Source of the DNA: an uncultured Flavihumibacter sp. | Lineage (GTDB): Bacteria > Bacteroidota > Bacteroidia > Chitinophagales > Chitinophagaceae | Direction: 5' to 3' | Length of the DNA stretch: 59,046 bases | Assembly: GCA_946482545.1 (NCBI GenBank) | Contig: CAMLRX010000006.1 | Location: forward strand, 1 to 59,046 | Part shown: positions 47,201-54,453 of the stretch, piece by piece | Layout: every line of letters begins with the position of its first letter | How positions within the stretch are numbered: position 1 is the stretch's first letter | Notes under the pieces: model-generated | What the model was told of the DNA's origin: nothing | The model's input: the letters and a program-made list of their open reading frames with translations, nothing else | Databases searched by the model: none | Position numbers and translations under genes: made by a program

Positions 47201-47834
47201 CATTGGCGGCCTGCATCCTGTAATTGTCCACGTTGATCTGGAACTCTCTTTCAGGCGCACCTACCAGGTCCACCCGGTTGATCATGGGCAGTTCTTCCAG
47301 CCTGTCCTGTGTTTCATCGGCCATTTCCTTCAGCTTCATCAGTTCGAAATCGCCGCTGATGTTCACGTACATGATGGGCTGGTCGGAGAAACTCACTTCC
47401 TGCACGGTGGGTTCCTGGGTGAGATCGGTGGGCAGATCGGTTTCTGCTTTGTCTACCGCGTCTTTCACTTTTTGAAGAGCGATATCCACTTTCACATCGG
47501 TATCAAATTCCACCATGATGGCGGAGAAGTCCTGTACGGAAGTACTGGTCACCTTGGTGATTTTGGCGCCAGTGATGGATTTGATCTGTTTTTCGATGGG
47601 CTGTGTTACCAGGTTCTCCATATCTTTTGGTGAGTTCCCCACATATACTGTTTGAATGTAGATGGTAGGAATCACGATATCGGGGAACTGTTCTTTGGGC
47701 AAGGTTCTGAAGAGCGTCACACCTACTACTGAGATGAACAGCATCAGCAGGTAGATGGAGGTCTTGTTGTTGATACTCCAGGAGGTAGGTTTAAACTGCT
47801 TAAACTTACCGGATAAACTTTCTAGATGGCTCAT
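44244..47834 (-). CDS. RND-family efflux transporter permease, 1196 residues
   Basis: The proton-driven trimeric pump exports drugs or other compounds with the adaptor and TolC partners encoded just upstream. The N-terminus TSWSINNKTSIYLLMLFISVVGVTLFRTLPKEQFPDI, the TM4 proton-relay motif LFGLGIIVDDAIVVIENTH and the TM10-region GIVGLAGIVVKNGILVIEF place it in the HAE/AcrB-like group. It is about 150 residues longer than AcrB. Extra hydrophobic segments (about 520-590; PLFWIAVAIGILLDLMGFTFLGNLILFIVILSIFNVYVL) split the first half, and a basic tail follows the last helix. It is last in tetR-tolC-adaptor-RND (27-bp gap) and ends at the strong hairpin terminator. Confidence 0.95.
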   Translation of the reverse strand: MSHLESLSGKFKQFKPTSWSINNKTSIYLLMLFISVVGVTLFRTLPKEQFPDIVIPTIYIQTVYVGNSPKDMENLVTQPIEKQIKSITGAKITKVTSTSVQDFSAIMVEFDTDVKVDIALQKVKDAVDKAETDLPTDLTQEPTVQEVSFSDQPIMYVNISGDFELMKLKEMADETQDRLEELPMINRVDLVGAPEREFQINVDNYRMQAANVTYDDIAGAVARENMDISGGQLEVGNMKRTLQLKGQLKTAADIESIVVRNSTGAPLYLRDLASVKDTIKDTESYARLNGKKVITLNIIKRSGENLIETSDAVKEVVEDLQKNYYPENLNVVITGDQSKLTRTSFNELVNTIVIGFILVLIILMFFMGITNAFFVALSVPLSMFVAFMFLPAADLIVGTNVTLNFIVLFALLFGLGIIVDDAIVVIENTHRIFVDAKGKMSPVRAAKMAAGEVFVPVLSGTLTTLAPFIPLLFWPGIIGKFMIYLPTMLIFTLSASLIVAFIMNPVFAVDFMNHAEDGHVKKKSDIFRKPLFWIAVAIGILLDLMGFTFLGNLILFIVILSIFNVYVLDGWIHSFQNKVLPGIMRRYETALRWALKGWRPVWLLVGTFGLLIFSFIVFGIATSTGRVQVVFFPSGDPNQIFVYLKLPVGTDVKYTDSVTKQLESRVYKVLGMENGKENPMVESVITNIAVGASDPMSGDRSTRPERGRIQVSFVEFEKRHGKSSAPYLDSIRAVMKGIPGAEISVDQEQGGPPTEPPVNIEIASENFDDLIKTSVALKNYLDSIRVPGVEELKMDVDLTNPEIALTIDRERALSEGVSTAQIGMQLRTALFGRELSKIKEGEDEYKIQLRNLEVQRKNLVDLLNMNIYFRDMATGGFKSIPLSSLVKVDYTSTLGSVIRKKQKRTITLTSNVLLTQGYTPTGVNQEIKGYIDRFRKPAESVTIKQTGEGEQQAETGAFLGNAMLIALMLILFILVLQFNSISKPVIILTEIVFSIIGVLLGFAITGMTLSVVMTGIGIVGLAGIVVKNGILVIEFADELRARGVKTRDAVIEAGKTRIIPVLLTAVAAILGFIPIAVGFNIDFIKMFSELNPNIFFGGDNAVFWKPLSWTIIFGLILAFFMTLLIVPSMYLIAERLRRPMRRMYGGKWISFLGIPPFTLVFLPLMFVTMFAHRRAVARRERRLGGAVGRKWTGSWF

Positions 47835-47861
47835 GTATGGGCGAATAAGTTATGAGTTGAA

Positions 47862-49025
47862 TTACTTGGCTTCCGTGGTAATGGGTTGGCCATCGTACAG
47901 GCCCTGGAATCCTTCTGTTATCAACACATCTCCGGGTTGGAGACCACTCTTCACTTCCAGTTTGTCGGCATACAGTTCTCCCACGGTAACGGTACGTTTG
48001 CGCGCTACCATTCCTGCTTTCTCTTTCACGGCCACGAGTACGAACTTGCTGGTTTCATCGTTCTGCAAGGTGTTCACGGGAATGGTGATGGCATCTTTGT
48101 TGCCATAATCCTTGATGCGCACCTTGGCCACCTGGTTGGGCCGCACTTTAGAATTGCCGGGCACTTTGGCCTCGATATAGAAGGAACGCGTGGCGGGATC
48201 GATCACTGAACTCACCACATTCACGTTGGCGGTGATGGTGCGGTCGTTATCGTCGGGCAATACGATTTCCACCTGACTGCCTTTGGTCACGCGTCCCAGG
48301 TAATTTTCAGGTACGTTGGCCACCACTTTCAGGCTGCTGGTATTTACAATACGGATCTGCGGACCTGTGGCGCTCATGCCGGTAAAAGCCTCTCCCACAC
48401 GTACGTTCACCACATCCGCCACACCGGCTGTAGGTGCTGTCACATTCATCAGGCTGATCTGGTTCTCGAAAATGGCGATGTTCTTTTCAAGACTCTCCAC
48501 CTGTGTTTTAGCGGTGAGTACGTTCTGGTAAGCGCCAATGCCCTGGTCCCACAGATTTTTAGTCCTGTTATAAGTATCTCTTGCTGTTTCCAGTTGAACT
48601 TTCAACGGGGCGATCTGCTGGCGGATTTGTTGGTCGTCGAGCCTTGCGAGCAGTTGCCCTTTTCTTACCGCGTCACCCTGTTTTACAAACAGCGCCTTCA
48701 CGATACCTCCTTGTCCGTTGGGCGGGGCCACATAAGCAGAGTTCTCCGCATCCACGGTTCCCTGCAATTCTATAAAGTGAGAGAACGCCTCCGTTTGAAT
48801 GGGACTCACGCTCACCAGTTTGATGTTTTTCGATTTCGCGGCGGCGGTATCCAGTTTGCTGATCTCCAACTCCAGCGCGGTGATCTTATCTGAAATGCCC
48901 TGTTGTTCTTGTTTCAGTTTATCCAGTTCGGCTTTTTTCCCCGCCAATTCATCTTTGGTGGCGCTTCCGCAGGAATAAAGGAACAATGTAACCCAAAGCA
49001 GCCCGTAAAAGTGCTGTTTCTTCAT
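47862..49025 (-). CDS. RND efflux periplasmic adaptor (membrane fusion) lipoprotein
   Basis: I start at 49025 (MKKQHFYGLLWVTLFLYSCGS), which gives a lipoprotein signal with lipobox LYSC; the upstream ATG adds seven residues. The 387-residue protein has a coiled coil (about 30-70) and a lipoyl/barrel-sandwich domain (YVAPPNGQGGIVKALFVKQGDAVRKGQLLARLDDQQIRQQ). A helical hairpin and beta-barrel follow (VRVGEAFTGMSATGPQIRIVNTSSLKVVANVPENYLG), then a membrane-proximal domain. It bridges the RND pump and the TolC-like channel. It lies 48 bp after tolC and 27 bp before the pump gene in the same operon. Confidence 0.94.
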   Translation of the reverse strand: MKKQHFYGLLWVTLFLYSCGSATKDELAGKKAELDKLKQEQQGISDKITALELEISKLDTAAAKSKNIKLVSVSPIQTEAFSHFIELQGTVDAENSAYVAPPNGQGGIVKALFVKQGDAVRKGQLLARLDDQQIRQQIAPLKVQLETARDTYNRTKNLWDQGIGAYQNVLTAKTQVESLEKNIAIFENQISLMNVTAPTAGVADVVNVRVGEAFTGMSATGPQIRIVNTSSLKVVANVPENYLGRVTKGSQVEIVLPDDNDRTITANVNVVSSVIDPATRSFYIEAKVPGNSKVRPNQVAKVRIKDYGNKDAITIPVNTLQNDETSKFVLVAVKEKAGMVARKRTVTVGELYADKLEVKSGLQPGDVLITEGFQGLYDGQPITTEAK

Positions 49026-49073
49026 GTTATAATATTTAAGGATCATAGCGATTTTATTGGTAGTGTTGAATGA

Positions 49074-50498
49074 TTAGAGTTTTCCCAAAGAACGTTGGTA
49101 ACTGATTTTAGCGATGATGGCGTCGTACATGGCCTGGAAATAATTGGACTGTGAAGTTTGCAGGTCGTTCTCCGCCTGGATCAGTTCGAAACTGTTGCCC
49201 AGTCCCTGTTCAAATTTCAGTTTGGTGGAATTATACACTTTCTCCGCCAGGTCAATGTTGCGTTGTTGTTCATCGAAACTGAGCAGTGCGTTCTTGAGTG
49301 ATTCCCTGTTTACGGTCTGTTGCAGGTCGATCACCCGCTTCAGGTTTTCCAGGTTATTCTCCGCTTTTTCTACCTGGTACATCGACTGCTTTACCTGGTA
49401 CCTGCGCTGGAAGCCATCGAAGATGGGTACACTGATGTTTACGCCTGCATAACCGGTACTGTACCAGAAAGCATCTTTGCTGAAGATGAATTTTTCTGCC
49501 TGCGCCTGCCTGGTAAAGTTCCCGATCAGGGAAACCGTTGGAATATACCGGAGCTTGTATCGTTTCAGGTCAAGTTTCTGTAATTCGAGAGAAGTCTGGA
49601 GCAATTGAAATTCCTTCCTGTTTTCGTATTGAAAAGCATCGTCCAGGATGCCTGCCTTCACTTCATCAATGGTAAGGGAATCTTTCAGCAGCAGTGTGTC
49701 CACCTGCGGAAGACCGAGGGCATATTTTAATGCCGCATAAGAAAGGTGGATACCGTTCCTTATGGTGGTTTGCATGGTTTTCAGGTTGGAAAGCTGCACC
49801 CTTGCGCGGTCCACATCCAGTTTTTCGATGAAGCCTTCTTTAAACATGATCTCGTTGTCGCGCACCAGTTTCTCAATCCGCTTCACGCCATCGTTCACGA
49901 ATTCCAGTTGTTTTTCGGCGATCAGTACAGCGTAATATCTTTTGTAGGCGGAATCTTTCACATCTTCTTTGGACAACTCAATGTTCTTCTTCGCAAAATC
50001 GATGGAAGCCGCACGGGCCTGTAAGCCTACAAATACATCAGGCTGAAACAACAACTGGGTAAGGGTTACGCCGGCGCTCGCGTTCCAGGGCTGCTGGAAA
50101 CTTACCGGGCGCAATACGGGAGACGGCACATCCGTAATAGGACCGTTGCTGCCCTGTACACCTTCATCCTTCAATACCTGGTACACGGCGGAAGATGTTC
50201 CGTCAGGGAAAAGGAAGATGGGGAGTTTGTAAAAATACTGGGCGCCCATATCTCCCTTGATCTGTGGCAGCGCCTGCCCCAGGATACCTTTGTTCATGGC
50301 CTCCTGGATTTTCAGGTCAAGTTCTTTGTTTTTGAGGTCAATTACGTTCTGATAAGCGCGGTCTACGGCTTCCTGAACAGTGAGTTCATGTTTTGTTTGC
50401 GCGAAAGTGGAAGTAGAAAAAACAGCGGCCATCAGTACGAACAGGAAGCGTGTATTCCTGCTGTGATGTTTATGGCTTTGCTTCATAAGTCGGTTCAT
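49074..50498 (-). CDS. TolC-family outer-membrane efflux protein
   Basis: The 474-residue protein has a signal peptide (NTRFLFVLMAAVFSTSTFAQ) and two OEP repeats of long helices: about 35-250, with ELTVQEAVDRAYQNVIDLKNKELDLKI, and about 270-470, with QGLGNSFELIQAENDLQTSQSNYFQAMYDAIIAKISYQRSLG. It forms the exit duct for the RND pump. The first ATG (50498) and a second one at 50486 (MKQSHKHH) both fit. Either way the gene overlaps the end of tetR (17-29 bp), implying translational coupling. It is the second gene of the efflux operon. Confidence 0.94.
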   Translation of the reverse strand: MNRLMKQSHKHHSRNTRFLFVLMAAVFSTSTFAQTKHELTVQEAVDRAYQNVIDLKNKELDLKIQEAMNKGILGQALPQIKGDMGAQYFYKLPIFLFPDGTSSAVYQVLKDEGVQGSNGPITDVPSPVLRPVSFQQPWNASAGVTLTQLLFQPDVFVGLQARAASIDFAKKNIELSKEDVKDSAYKRYYAVLIAEKQLEFVNDGVKRIEKLVRDNEIMFKEGFIEKLDVDRARVQLSNLKTMQTTIRNGIHLSYAALKYALGLPQVDTLLLKDSLTIDEVKAGILDDAFQYENRKEFQLLQTSLELQKLDLKRYKLRYIPTVSLIGNFTRQAQAEKFIFSKDAFWYSTGYAGVNISVPIFDGFQRRYQVKQSMYQVEKAENNLENLKRVIDLQQTVNRESLKNALLSFDEQQRNIDLAEKVYNSTKLKFEQGLGNSFELIQAENDLQTSQSNYFQAMYDAIIAKISYQRSLGKL

Positions 50499-51123
50499 TG
50501 TGCGTGCTTTTTTTGGTGCGTTCCGATTTGTATTTCAGAATAAGTTTATATCCTTTCATTGAGACCACTCCATACAGGAAGTGCTCCAGTATTTCCTTTT
50601 GTAGTTTCGCGATATTGTATTTGGATATGGGGAACAATTCCTGGTCGAACACCATGCCCATACAAAAGCCCATACGGTACCTTGAAATGATATCCACCTC
50701 AAGTTCGGGGCGGTACAATTCCTCTGCGATCCCCCTGCGGAGATTGCTACTGATCATGTTGAGGAGAAACTGCTCCTTGAAAACCTTAAACCTTTGGAAA
50801 GCGGAGAAATGAAATCTTTCGAGATCGTAAAAAACAGTGGGATTGATATCACTGAAGGTACGCTCAACCTGTTCCATCACGATGAATATCTCGTCAATTG
50901 CGTTCCGGGCTTCGTGAAACCCTTTCATACAATCCTCTTCGGAACGGGCGATCTCGTCCTCAATTACCGCATCCACCAATGCGTCCTTATCGGCATAATA
51001 CTGGTAGATGGTTTTTTTGGAGACCCCCAACTGGTTGGCGATCTCATCCATGGTAATCGTGCGGATGCCAAAGCGTTTGAACAACTCTTCCGCCTTGCCC
51101 CTGATTCTGTCTTTTACTTCCAT
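50470..51123 (-). CDS. TetR/AcrR-family regulator of the efflux operon
   Basis: The 217-residue protein has an N-terminal TetR helix-turn-helix (IRGKAEELFKRFGIRTITMDEIANQLGVSKKTIYQYYADKDALVDAV, about 7-55). The C-terminal ligand domain of about 150 residues is divergent. It is the first gene of tetR-tolC-adaptor-RND and overlaps tolC, so it is expected to repress its own operon and to release it when a pump substrate binds. The promoter just upstream has a perfect palindrome spanning the region between -33 and -7. The ligand is unknown. Its tail is basic (YKSERTKKSTHNEPTYEAKP). Confidence 0.93.
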   Translation of the reverse strand: MEVKDRIRGKAEELFKRFGIRTITMDEIANQLGVSKKTIYQYYADKDALVDAVIEDEIARSEEDCMKGFHEARNAIDEIFIVMEQVERTFSDINPTVFYDLERFHFSAFQRFKVFKEQFLLNMISSNLRRGIAEELYRPELEVDIISRYRMGFCMGMVFDQELFPISKYNIAKLQKEILEHFLYGVVSMKGYKLILKYKSERTKKSTHNEPTYEAKP

Positions 51124-51139
51124 TACTCAAAAATCTGCC

Positions 51140-51176
51140 CAAAACTATGGAAACTTTTTACGTCACCAAAGTTTCC
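51140..51176 (-). promoter_or_regulatory. Promoter and TetR-type operator of the efflux operon
   Basis: On the minus strand TTTG (51170-51167), 19 bp, then TAGTTTTG (51147-51140) is a full match to the Bacteroidota promoter. A perfect 9-bp palindrome, GGAAACTTT (51149-51157) and AAAGTTTCC (51168-51176) with 10 bp between, covers the spacer and the -33 element. The tetR start is 16 bp downstream of the -7 box. Confidence 0.75.
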
Positions 51177-51246
51177 CATCATTATTTTTTGCCATTCATG
51201 GAAGAAGAAATAAAACAGAACCTGGGATCACATGAAACCCTCCTTC

Positions 51247-51273
51247 AAAATCCAAAATTCAAAATTCAAAATC
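51247..51273. repeat. AAAATTC tandem repeats
   Basis: The block holds CCAAAATTC, AAAATTC and AAAATC copies in tandem, just upstream of the DUF502 gene. Similar TCAAAATTC and CCAAAATTC copies occur at about 4580-4613 between the flavoprotein and nucleotidyltransferase genes. Confidence 0.45.
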
Positions 51274-51310
51274 TCATCTACCTTTACCCCGCATTACAAA
51301 CAAACGTTGC

Positions 51311-51961
51311 ATGGACAGTAAAAAACTACGTCAGTTGAGCAGATGGCACTGGAAACGGATCATTCAGTATTTTTTCCAGGGCATTATCATCCTTGCCCCC
51401 ATCACCATCACCGTTTGGGCGGTTATCTCCCTGTTCTCCTTTATCGATAGCCTGGTACCAGGCCTGATCCATCGTATAGCACCAGGGCTGTTGAAAACGG
51501 ATGCGGCGGGACAACCGGCAAATATACCCGGACTGGGTTTTATCCTGGTGGTACTTATTGTGTTTCTTGTGGGATATGTTTCCAGCTTTTTTGTTGTGGG
51601 CAGACTGGTGGATATTTTCGATAAGATACTGGAAAGAACCCCGGGCATCAAGTTCATATACAGTTCCGTTAAAGACTTCTTCGAAGCGTTCGCGGGTGAT
51701 AAAAAGAAGTTCAACCGCCCGGTACTGGTTTCCCTGGACAACAATGATGTATGGCAGGTAGCATTTATTACACAGGACGATGGACACCAGTTTGAACTGC
51801 CCGCTCATGTAGCCGTATATGTCCCTTTTTCTTATTCCATTGCCGGAAAAGTATATTGGGTACCTGCGGAAAGAATTAAACCCCTCCCCCACATGCACGC
51901 CGGAGATGCCATGAAGTTCGCGATCTCAGGCGGCGTTACCCACGTGGAAGAAGGCCATTGA
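51311..51961 (+). CDS. DUF502-family membrane protein
   Basis: The 216-residue protein has two strong membrane segments (FFQGIIILAPITITVWAVISLFSFI, about 22-46, and GLGFILVVLIVFLVGYVSSFFVV, about 75-97). A soluble C-terminal domain follows, with the family hallmark ERTPGIKFIYSSVKDFFEAF and later FVPFSYSIAGKVYWVPAERIKPL-like text. Its function is unknown across the family, which is widespread in bacteria and also found in plants. An imperfect -7 box (TACCTTTA, 51279-51286) lies 24 bp upstream. Its stop codon is only 7 bp from the first TGCAAC box of the next gene's control region. Confidence 0.88.
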   Translation: MDSKKLRQLSRWHWKRIIQYFFQGIIILAPITITVWAVISLFSFIDSLVPGLIHRIAPGLLKTDAAGQPANIPGLGFILVVLIVFLVGYVSSFFVVGRLVDIFDKILERTPGIKFIYSSVKDFFEAFAGDKKKFNRPVLVSLDNNDVWQVAFITQDDGHQFELPAHVAVYVPFSYSIAGKVYWVPAERIKPLPHMHAGDAMKFAISGGVTHVEEGH

Positions 51962-51968
51962 TGTTTTT

Positions 51969-52034
51969 TGCAACATAGAGGCAAAATATATTTTGCAACA
52001 TAGTTTCATTTCATACATTTGCAACCTAATTGCA
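51969..52034 (+). promoter_or_regulatory. Triple TGCAAC-type operator and promoter of the AztD-like gene
   Basis: There are three 15-bp palindrome-like boxes: TGCAACATAGAGGCA (51969-51983), TGCAACATAGTTTCA (51994-52008) and TGCAACCTAATTGCA (52020-52034). Starts are 25 and 26 bp apart. The shared form, TGCAAC-N3-GTTGCA, is like a Fur-family box. The promoter TTTG (51992-51995), 18 bp, TACATTTG (52014-52021) overlaps boxes 2 and 3, so binding should repress. Confidence 0.65.
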
Positions 52035-52038
52035 TTTT

Positions 52039-53232
52039 ATGAAAAGATACTATTACGCTATGGGCCTGGCGGCCCTTGTCTTAACCTTCAGTGCCTGCCG
52101 GAAAAATGACAACGACGCTCCGGTGGAAAAAGAAAACAAATTTGTACGCATCCTCGTATCGGATGACGCTTCCCCGTCGCTCACGTTGCTGGATCCTGCA
52201 ACGGGCACACAAACAACATTCACCGGTTCCGGGCCGTTGCTGGCGCTTTATCCCACAGGAAGCGGCCGTTTCGCAGGTGTGGTAAACAGTTCCGGCAACC
52301 TGGTAAGCTTCTTCGACAGCGGCGTAGAGGCGCATGACGACCATGCACACCTGAAAGGCACACCCAAATGGGCCCTTACAACTTCCACCCGGTTAAAACC
52401 TGCGCACTTCAAAGCGTGGGGCAACCAAATCCTGGCCTTTAATGACGGAGACGGCACTTTAAGCGCAGTAAAAGAATCCGACCTGCACACACAGGCTGCT
52501 ACCACTACCATCAATGCCGGTACGGCGCACCATGGTGCCATGGCTATATTTAACAACGGCAGCATTGCAGTTACCGTAAAAACGGGTACCGTGGCCGGAA
52601 GTTTACCCGAAAAAATAAAGGTGATCGATGCATCCGGCAACACGCTTCATACCGGCAACATTTCCACCGCGGGTATGCACGGCAACGCGGGCAACGGCAC
52701 ACTGGCGGCTTTTGGCGCACCCGAAGGCATCCTTACCATCACCGATGCAGGGGTGGAAAAACTGATCCCCTACCCCAATGGAATCGGCAGCAATTGGCTG
52801 AGCACACTGCATTACGGAAAAGCATCTGCAAAATTCATTGGTGTACGGGCGAAGTTCGGGGTGTTCCTAATAGACCCAACTTCCAATACAATCTCCGCAC
52901 TGTACCAATCGGACAAAATTAAATCTGCCTCCTTCGACGCGGCGGGCAGGAACGTAATCATACTGGAAGAGAACGGTACCATTCGGTTGTTCAATCCCGT
53001 AAGTAAGACACAGATCGCCTCGGCGAACATGACACAGTTGGTGTTCCCGGCAACGGGTGGTCCCGCCTACACTTCCAGTACCAAATATGTGTACCTCACC
53101 AATCCGGAAAAAGGCGAAGTTTATATGCTGCGCACAACCGACCTTACACTTTTTAAAACCGTGAACATCTCCGGCAAACCAGGAAAAATCGCGATGATTG
53201 GCGCGGACCTGGACAAAGAAGACAACGACTGA
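52039..53232 (+). CDS. AztD-like zinc metallochaperone lipoprotein
   Basis: I start at the ATG 52039 (MKRYYYAMGLAALVLTFSAC), giving a lipoprotein signal with C20 in FSAC; the upstream TTG is unlikely. The 397-residue protein looks like a beta-propeller with repeated blade motifs (GNLVSFFDSG, GTIRLFNPVSKTQ). Histidine groups match my recollection of the AztD periplasmic zinc chaperone: HDDHAH (99-104), PAHF (H123), AHHG (H164, H165), LHTG and MHGN. AztD hands zinc to the AztABC importer, but no such importer is in the window. Three TGCAAC boxes over the promoter fit zinc-responsive control. It ends at a strong terminator. The main uncertainty is that the family call rests on motif memory, not alignment. 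Confidence 0.6.
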   Translation: MKRYYYAMGLAALVLTFSACRKNDNDAPVEKENKFVRILVSDDASPSLTLLDPATGTQTTFTGSGPLLALYPTGSGRFAGVVNSSGNLVSFFDSGVEAHDDHAHLKGTPKWALTTSTRLKPAHFKAWGNQILAFNDGDGTLSAVKESDLHTQAATTTINAGTAHHGAMAIFNNGSIAVTVKTGTVAGSLPEKIKVIDASGNTLHTGNISTAGMHGNAGNGTLAAFGAPEGILTITDAGVEKLIPYPNGIGSNWLSTLHYGKASAKFIGVRAKFGVFLIDPTSNTISALYQSDKIKSASFDAAGRNVIILEENGTIRLFNPVSKTQIASANMTQLVFPATGGPAYTSSTKYVYLTNPEKGEVYMLRTTDLTLFKTVNISGKPGKIAMIGADLDKEDND

Positions 53233-53256
53233 TAACATAGCATAAACATCTATTGA

Positions 53257-53300
53257 AAGCAGGAAGGTTTCCCATTGTGGAAAACCTTCCTGCTTTTTTT
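53257..53300 (+). terminator. Strong terminator after the AztD-like gene
   Basis: GCAGGAAGGTTT (53259-53270) pairs with AAACCTTCCTGC (53282-53293), with an inner CC/GG continuation, followed by T7 (53294-53300). Confidence 0.95.
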
Positions 53301-53328
53301 ATCAAATCCGCTCCCTGAAACAGTTTCC

Positions 53329-53351
53329 AACTTTGGTTGCTGAAAGTTTCC
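53329..53351. repeat. Second AACTTTGGT...AAAGTTTCC site
   Basis: AACTTTGGT (53329-53337), TGCTG, AAAGTTTCC (53343-53351) shares both arms with the tetR operator, where the arms are 7 bp apart instead of 5. It lies 93 bp upstream of the PLC-like gene. Confidence 0.35.
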
Positions 53352-53444
53352 GGTGTTTTCAACAAAAAGAATACGGTTATTTTCTCCCCTCAACACCGTT
53401 ATTTCACGATTGCCTCCTACTCCATCGCGAACGATCTTTGGGGC

Positions 53445-54410
53445 ATGAAAAAATTACTGATCTGTTGCAGTTTTGTTTTGTCGGTCCATTCCGATCTGAT
53501 GGCCTGGGGCTTTTACGCACACCGGCTCATCAACAAACATGCAGTATTCCTGCTTCCGCCTGAAATGATTGTTTTCTTCAAACCTCACATCGGCTACCTC
53601 GAAGAAAGGGCCACGGCCCCAGACAGCAGAAGATACATGGTACAGGGAGAAGGCCCCCGCCACTACATCGACCTGGACCATTATGGCACTTACCCTTTCG
53701 AATCCCTGCCTAGGAAATGGACCACGGCCAGCGAAAAATTCGGAGCCGACACGCTGAACACCCACGGCATTGTGCCGTGGTGGATCCAGACGATGCTGAC
53801 CAGGTTAACCAAAGCATTCAGCAATAAGGACCCGGTGGAAATCCTGAAAACAGCGGCTGAACTGGGTCACTATATCGCCGATGCGCACGTACCACTCCAC
53901 ACCTGCAGCAACCACAACGGGCAAAAAACCAATCAACACGGTATACACGCATTCTGGGAGTCCAGGATACCGGAACTGCTGGCTGAATCCGATTGGGATT
54001 TACTTACAGGGAAAGGTGTATACATAGCAGATCCGTTTCGTTTCACCTGGCAGTTTGTTCTGGAAAGCGCCCTTGCAGCAGATAGTGTATTGCACTTGGA
54101 AGCAGCACTGAACCGCTCCTTTCCGCAGGAAAGAAAATTCGCTTTCGAGTTCAGGAACGGGCAGTTGATCAAACAATACAGTTCGGCCTATACCATTCAA
54201 TACAATCAAAGCCTGAACGGCATGGTGGAGCGAAGACTCCGGTCCTCGATACATACAGTAGCCTCTTTCTGGATCACGGCCTGGACGGAAGCCGGGCAAC
54301 CCGACCTGTTCATCCTGGAAAAACCCGCCTGGTCCGAGGCGGAAAGAAAGGAAATGGAAACCCTGCAGGCGTTCTGGAAAACACTCCCGGCAGGCGTAAC
54401 CTGTCATTGA
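53445..54410 (+). CDS. Zinc-dependent phospholipase C / S1-P1 nuclease-family secreted hydrolase
   Basis: I start at 53445 (MKKLLICCSFVLSVHSDLMA). The signal peptide would leave a mature N-terminal tryptophan (WGFYAH), the residue that ligates zinc in PLC and S1/P1 enzymes. Other ligands are visible: LINKHAV, HYIDLDHYG, LGHYIADAHVPLHT (H-x3-D-x5-H) and IHAFWE (H-x3-E). A glutamate in the last position matches Bacillus cereus PLC rather than S1/P1 nucleases, which use Asp. The 321-residue trinuclear zinc enzyme should cleave phosphodiester bonds in the periplasm or outside. Phospholipid versus nucleic acid is not settled. It follows the AztD-like gene, which may point to a zinc theme. Confidence 0.82.
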   Translation: MKKLLICCSFVLSVHSDLMAWGFYAHRLINKHAVFLLPPEMIVFFKPHIGYLEERATAPDSRRYMVQGEGPRHYIDLDHYGTYPFESLPRKWTTASEKFGADTLNTHGIVPWWIQTMLTRLTKAFSNKDPVEILKTAAELGHYIADAHVPLHTCSNHNGQKTNQHGIHAFWESRIPELLAESDWDLLTGKGVYIADPFRFTWQFVLESALAADSVLHLEAALNRSFPQERKFAFEFRNGQLIKQYSSAYTIQYNQSLNGMVERRLRSSIHTVASFWITAWTEAGQPDLFILEKPAWSEAERKEMETLQAFWKTLPAGVTCH

Positions 54411-54453
54411 TGGAAGCGCATAAAAATTGGTCCGGAATTTTTGGGCAATCCTT

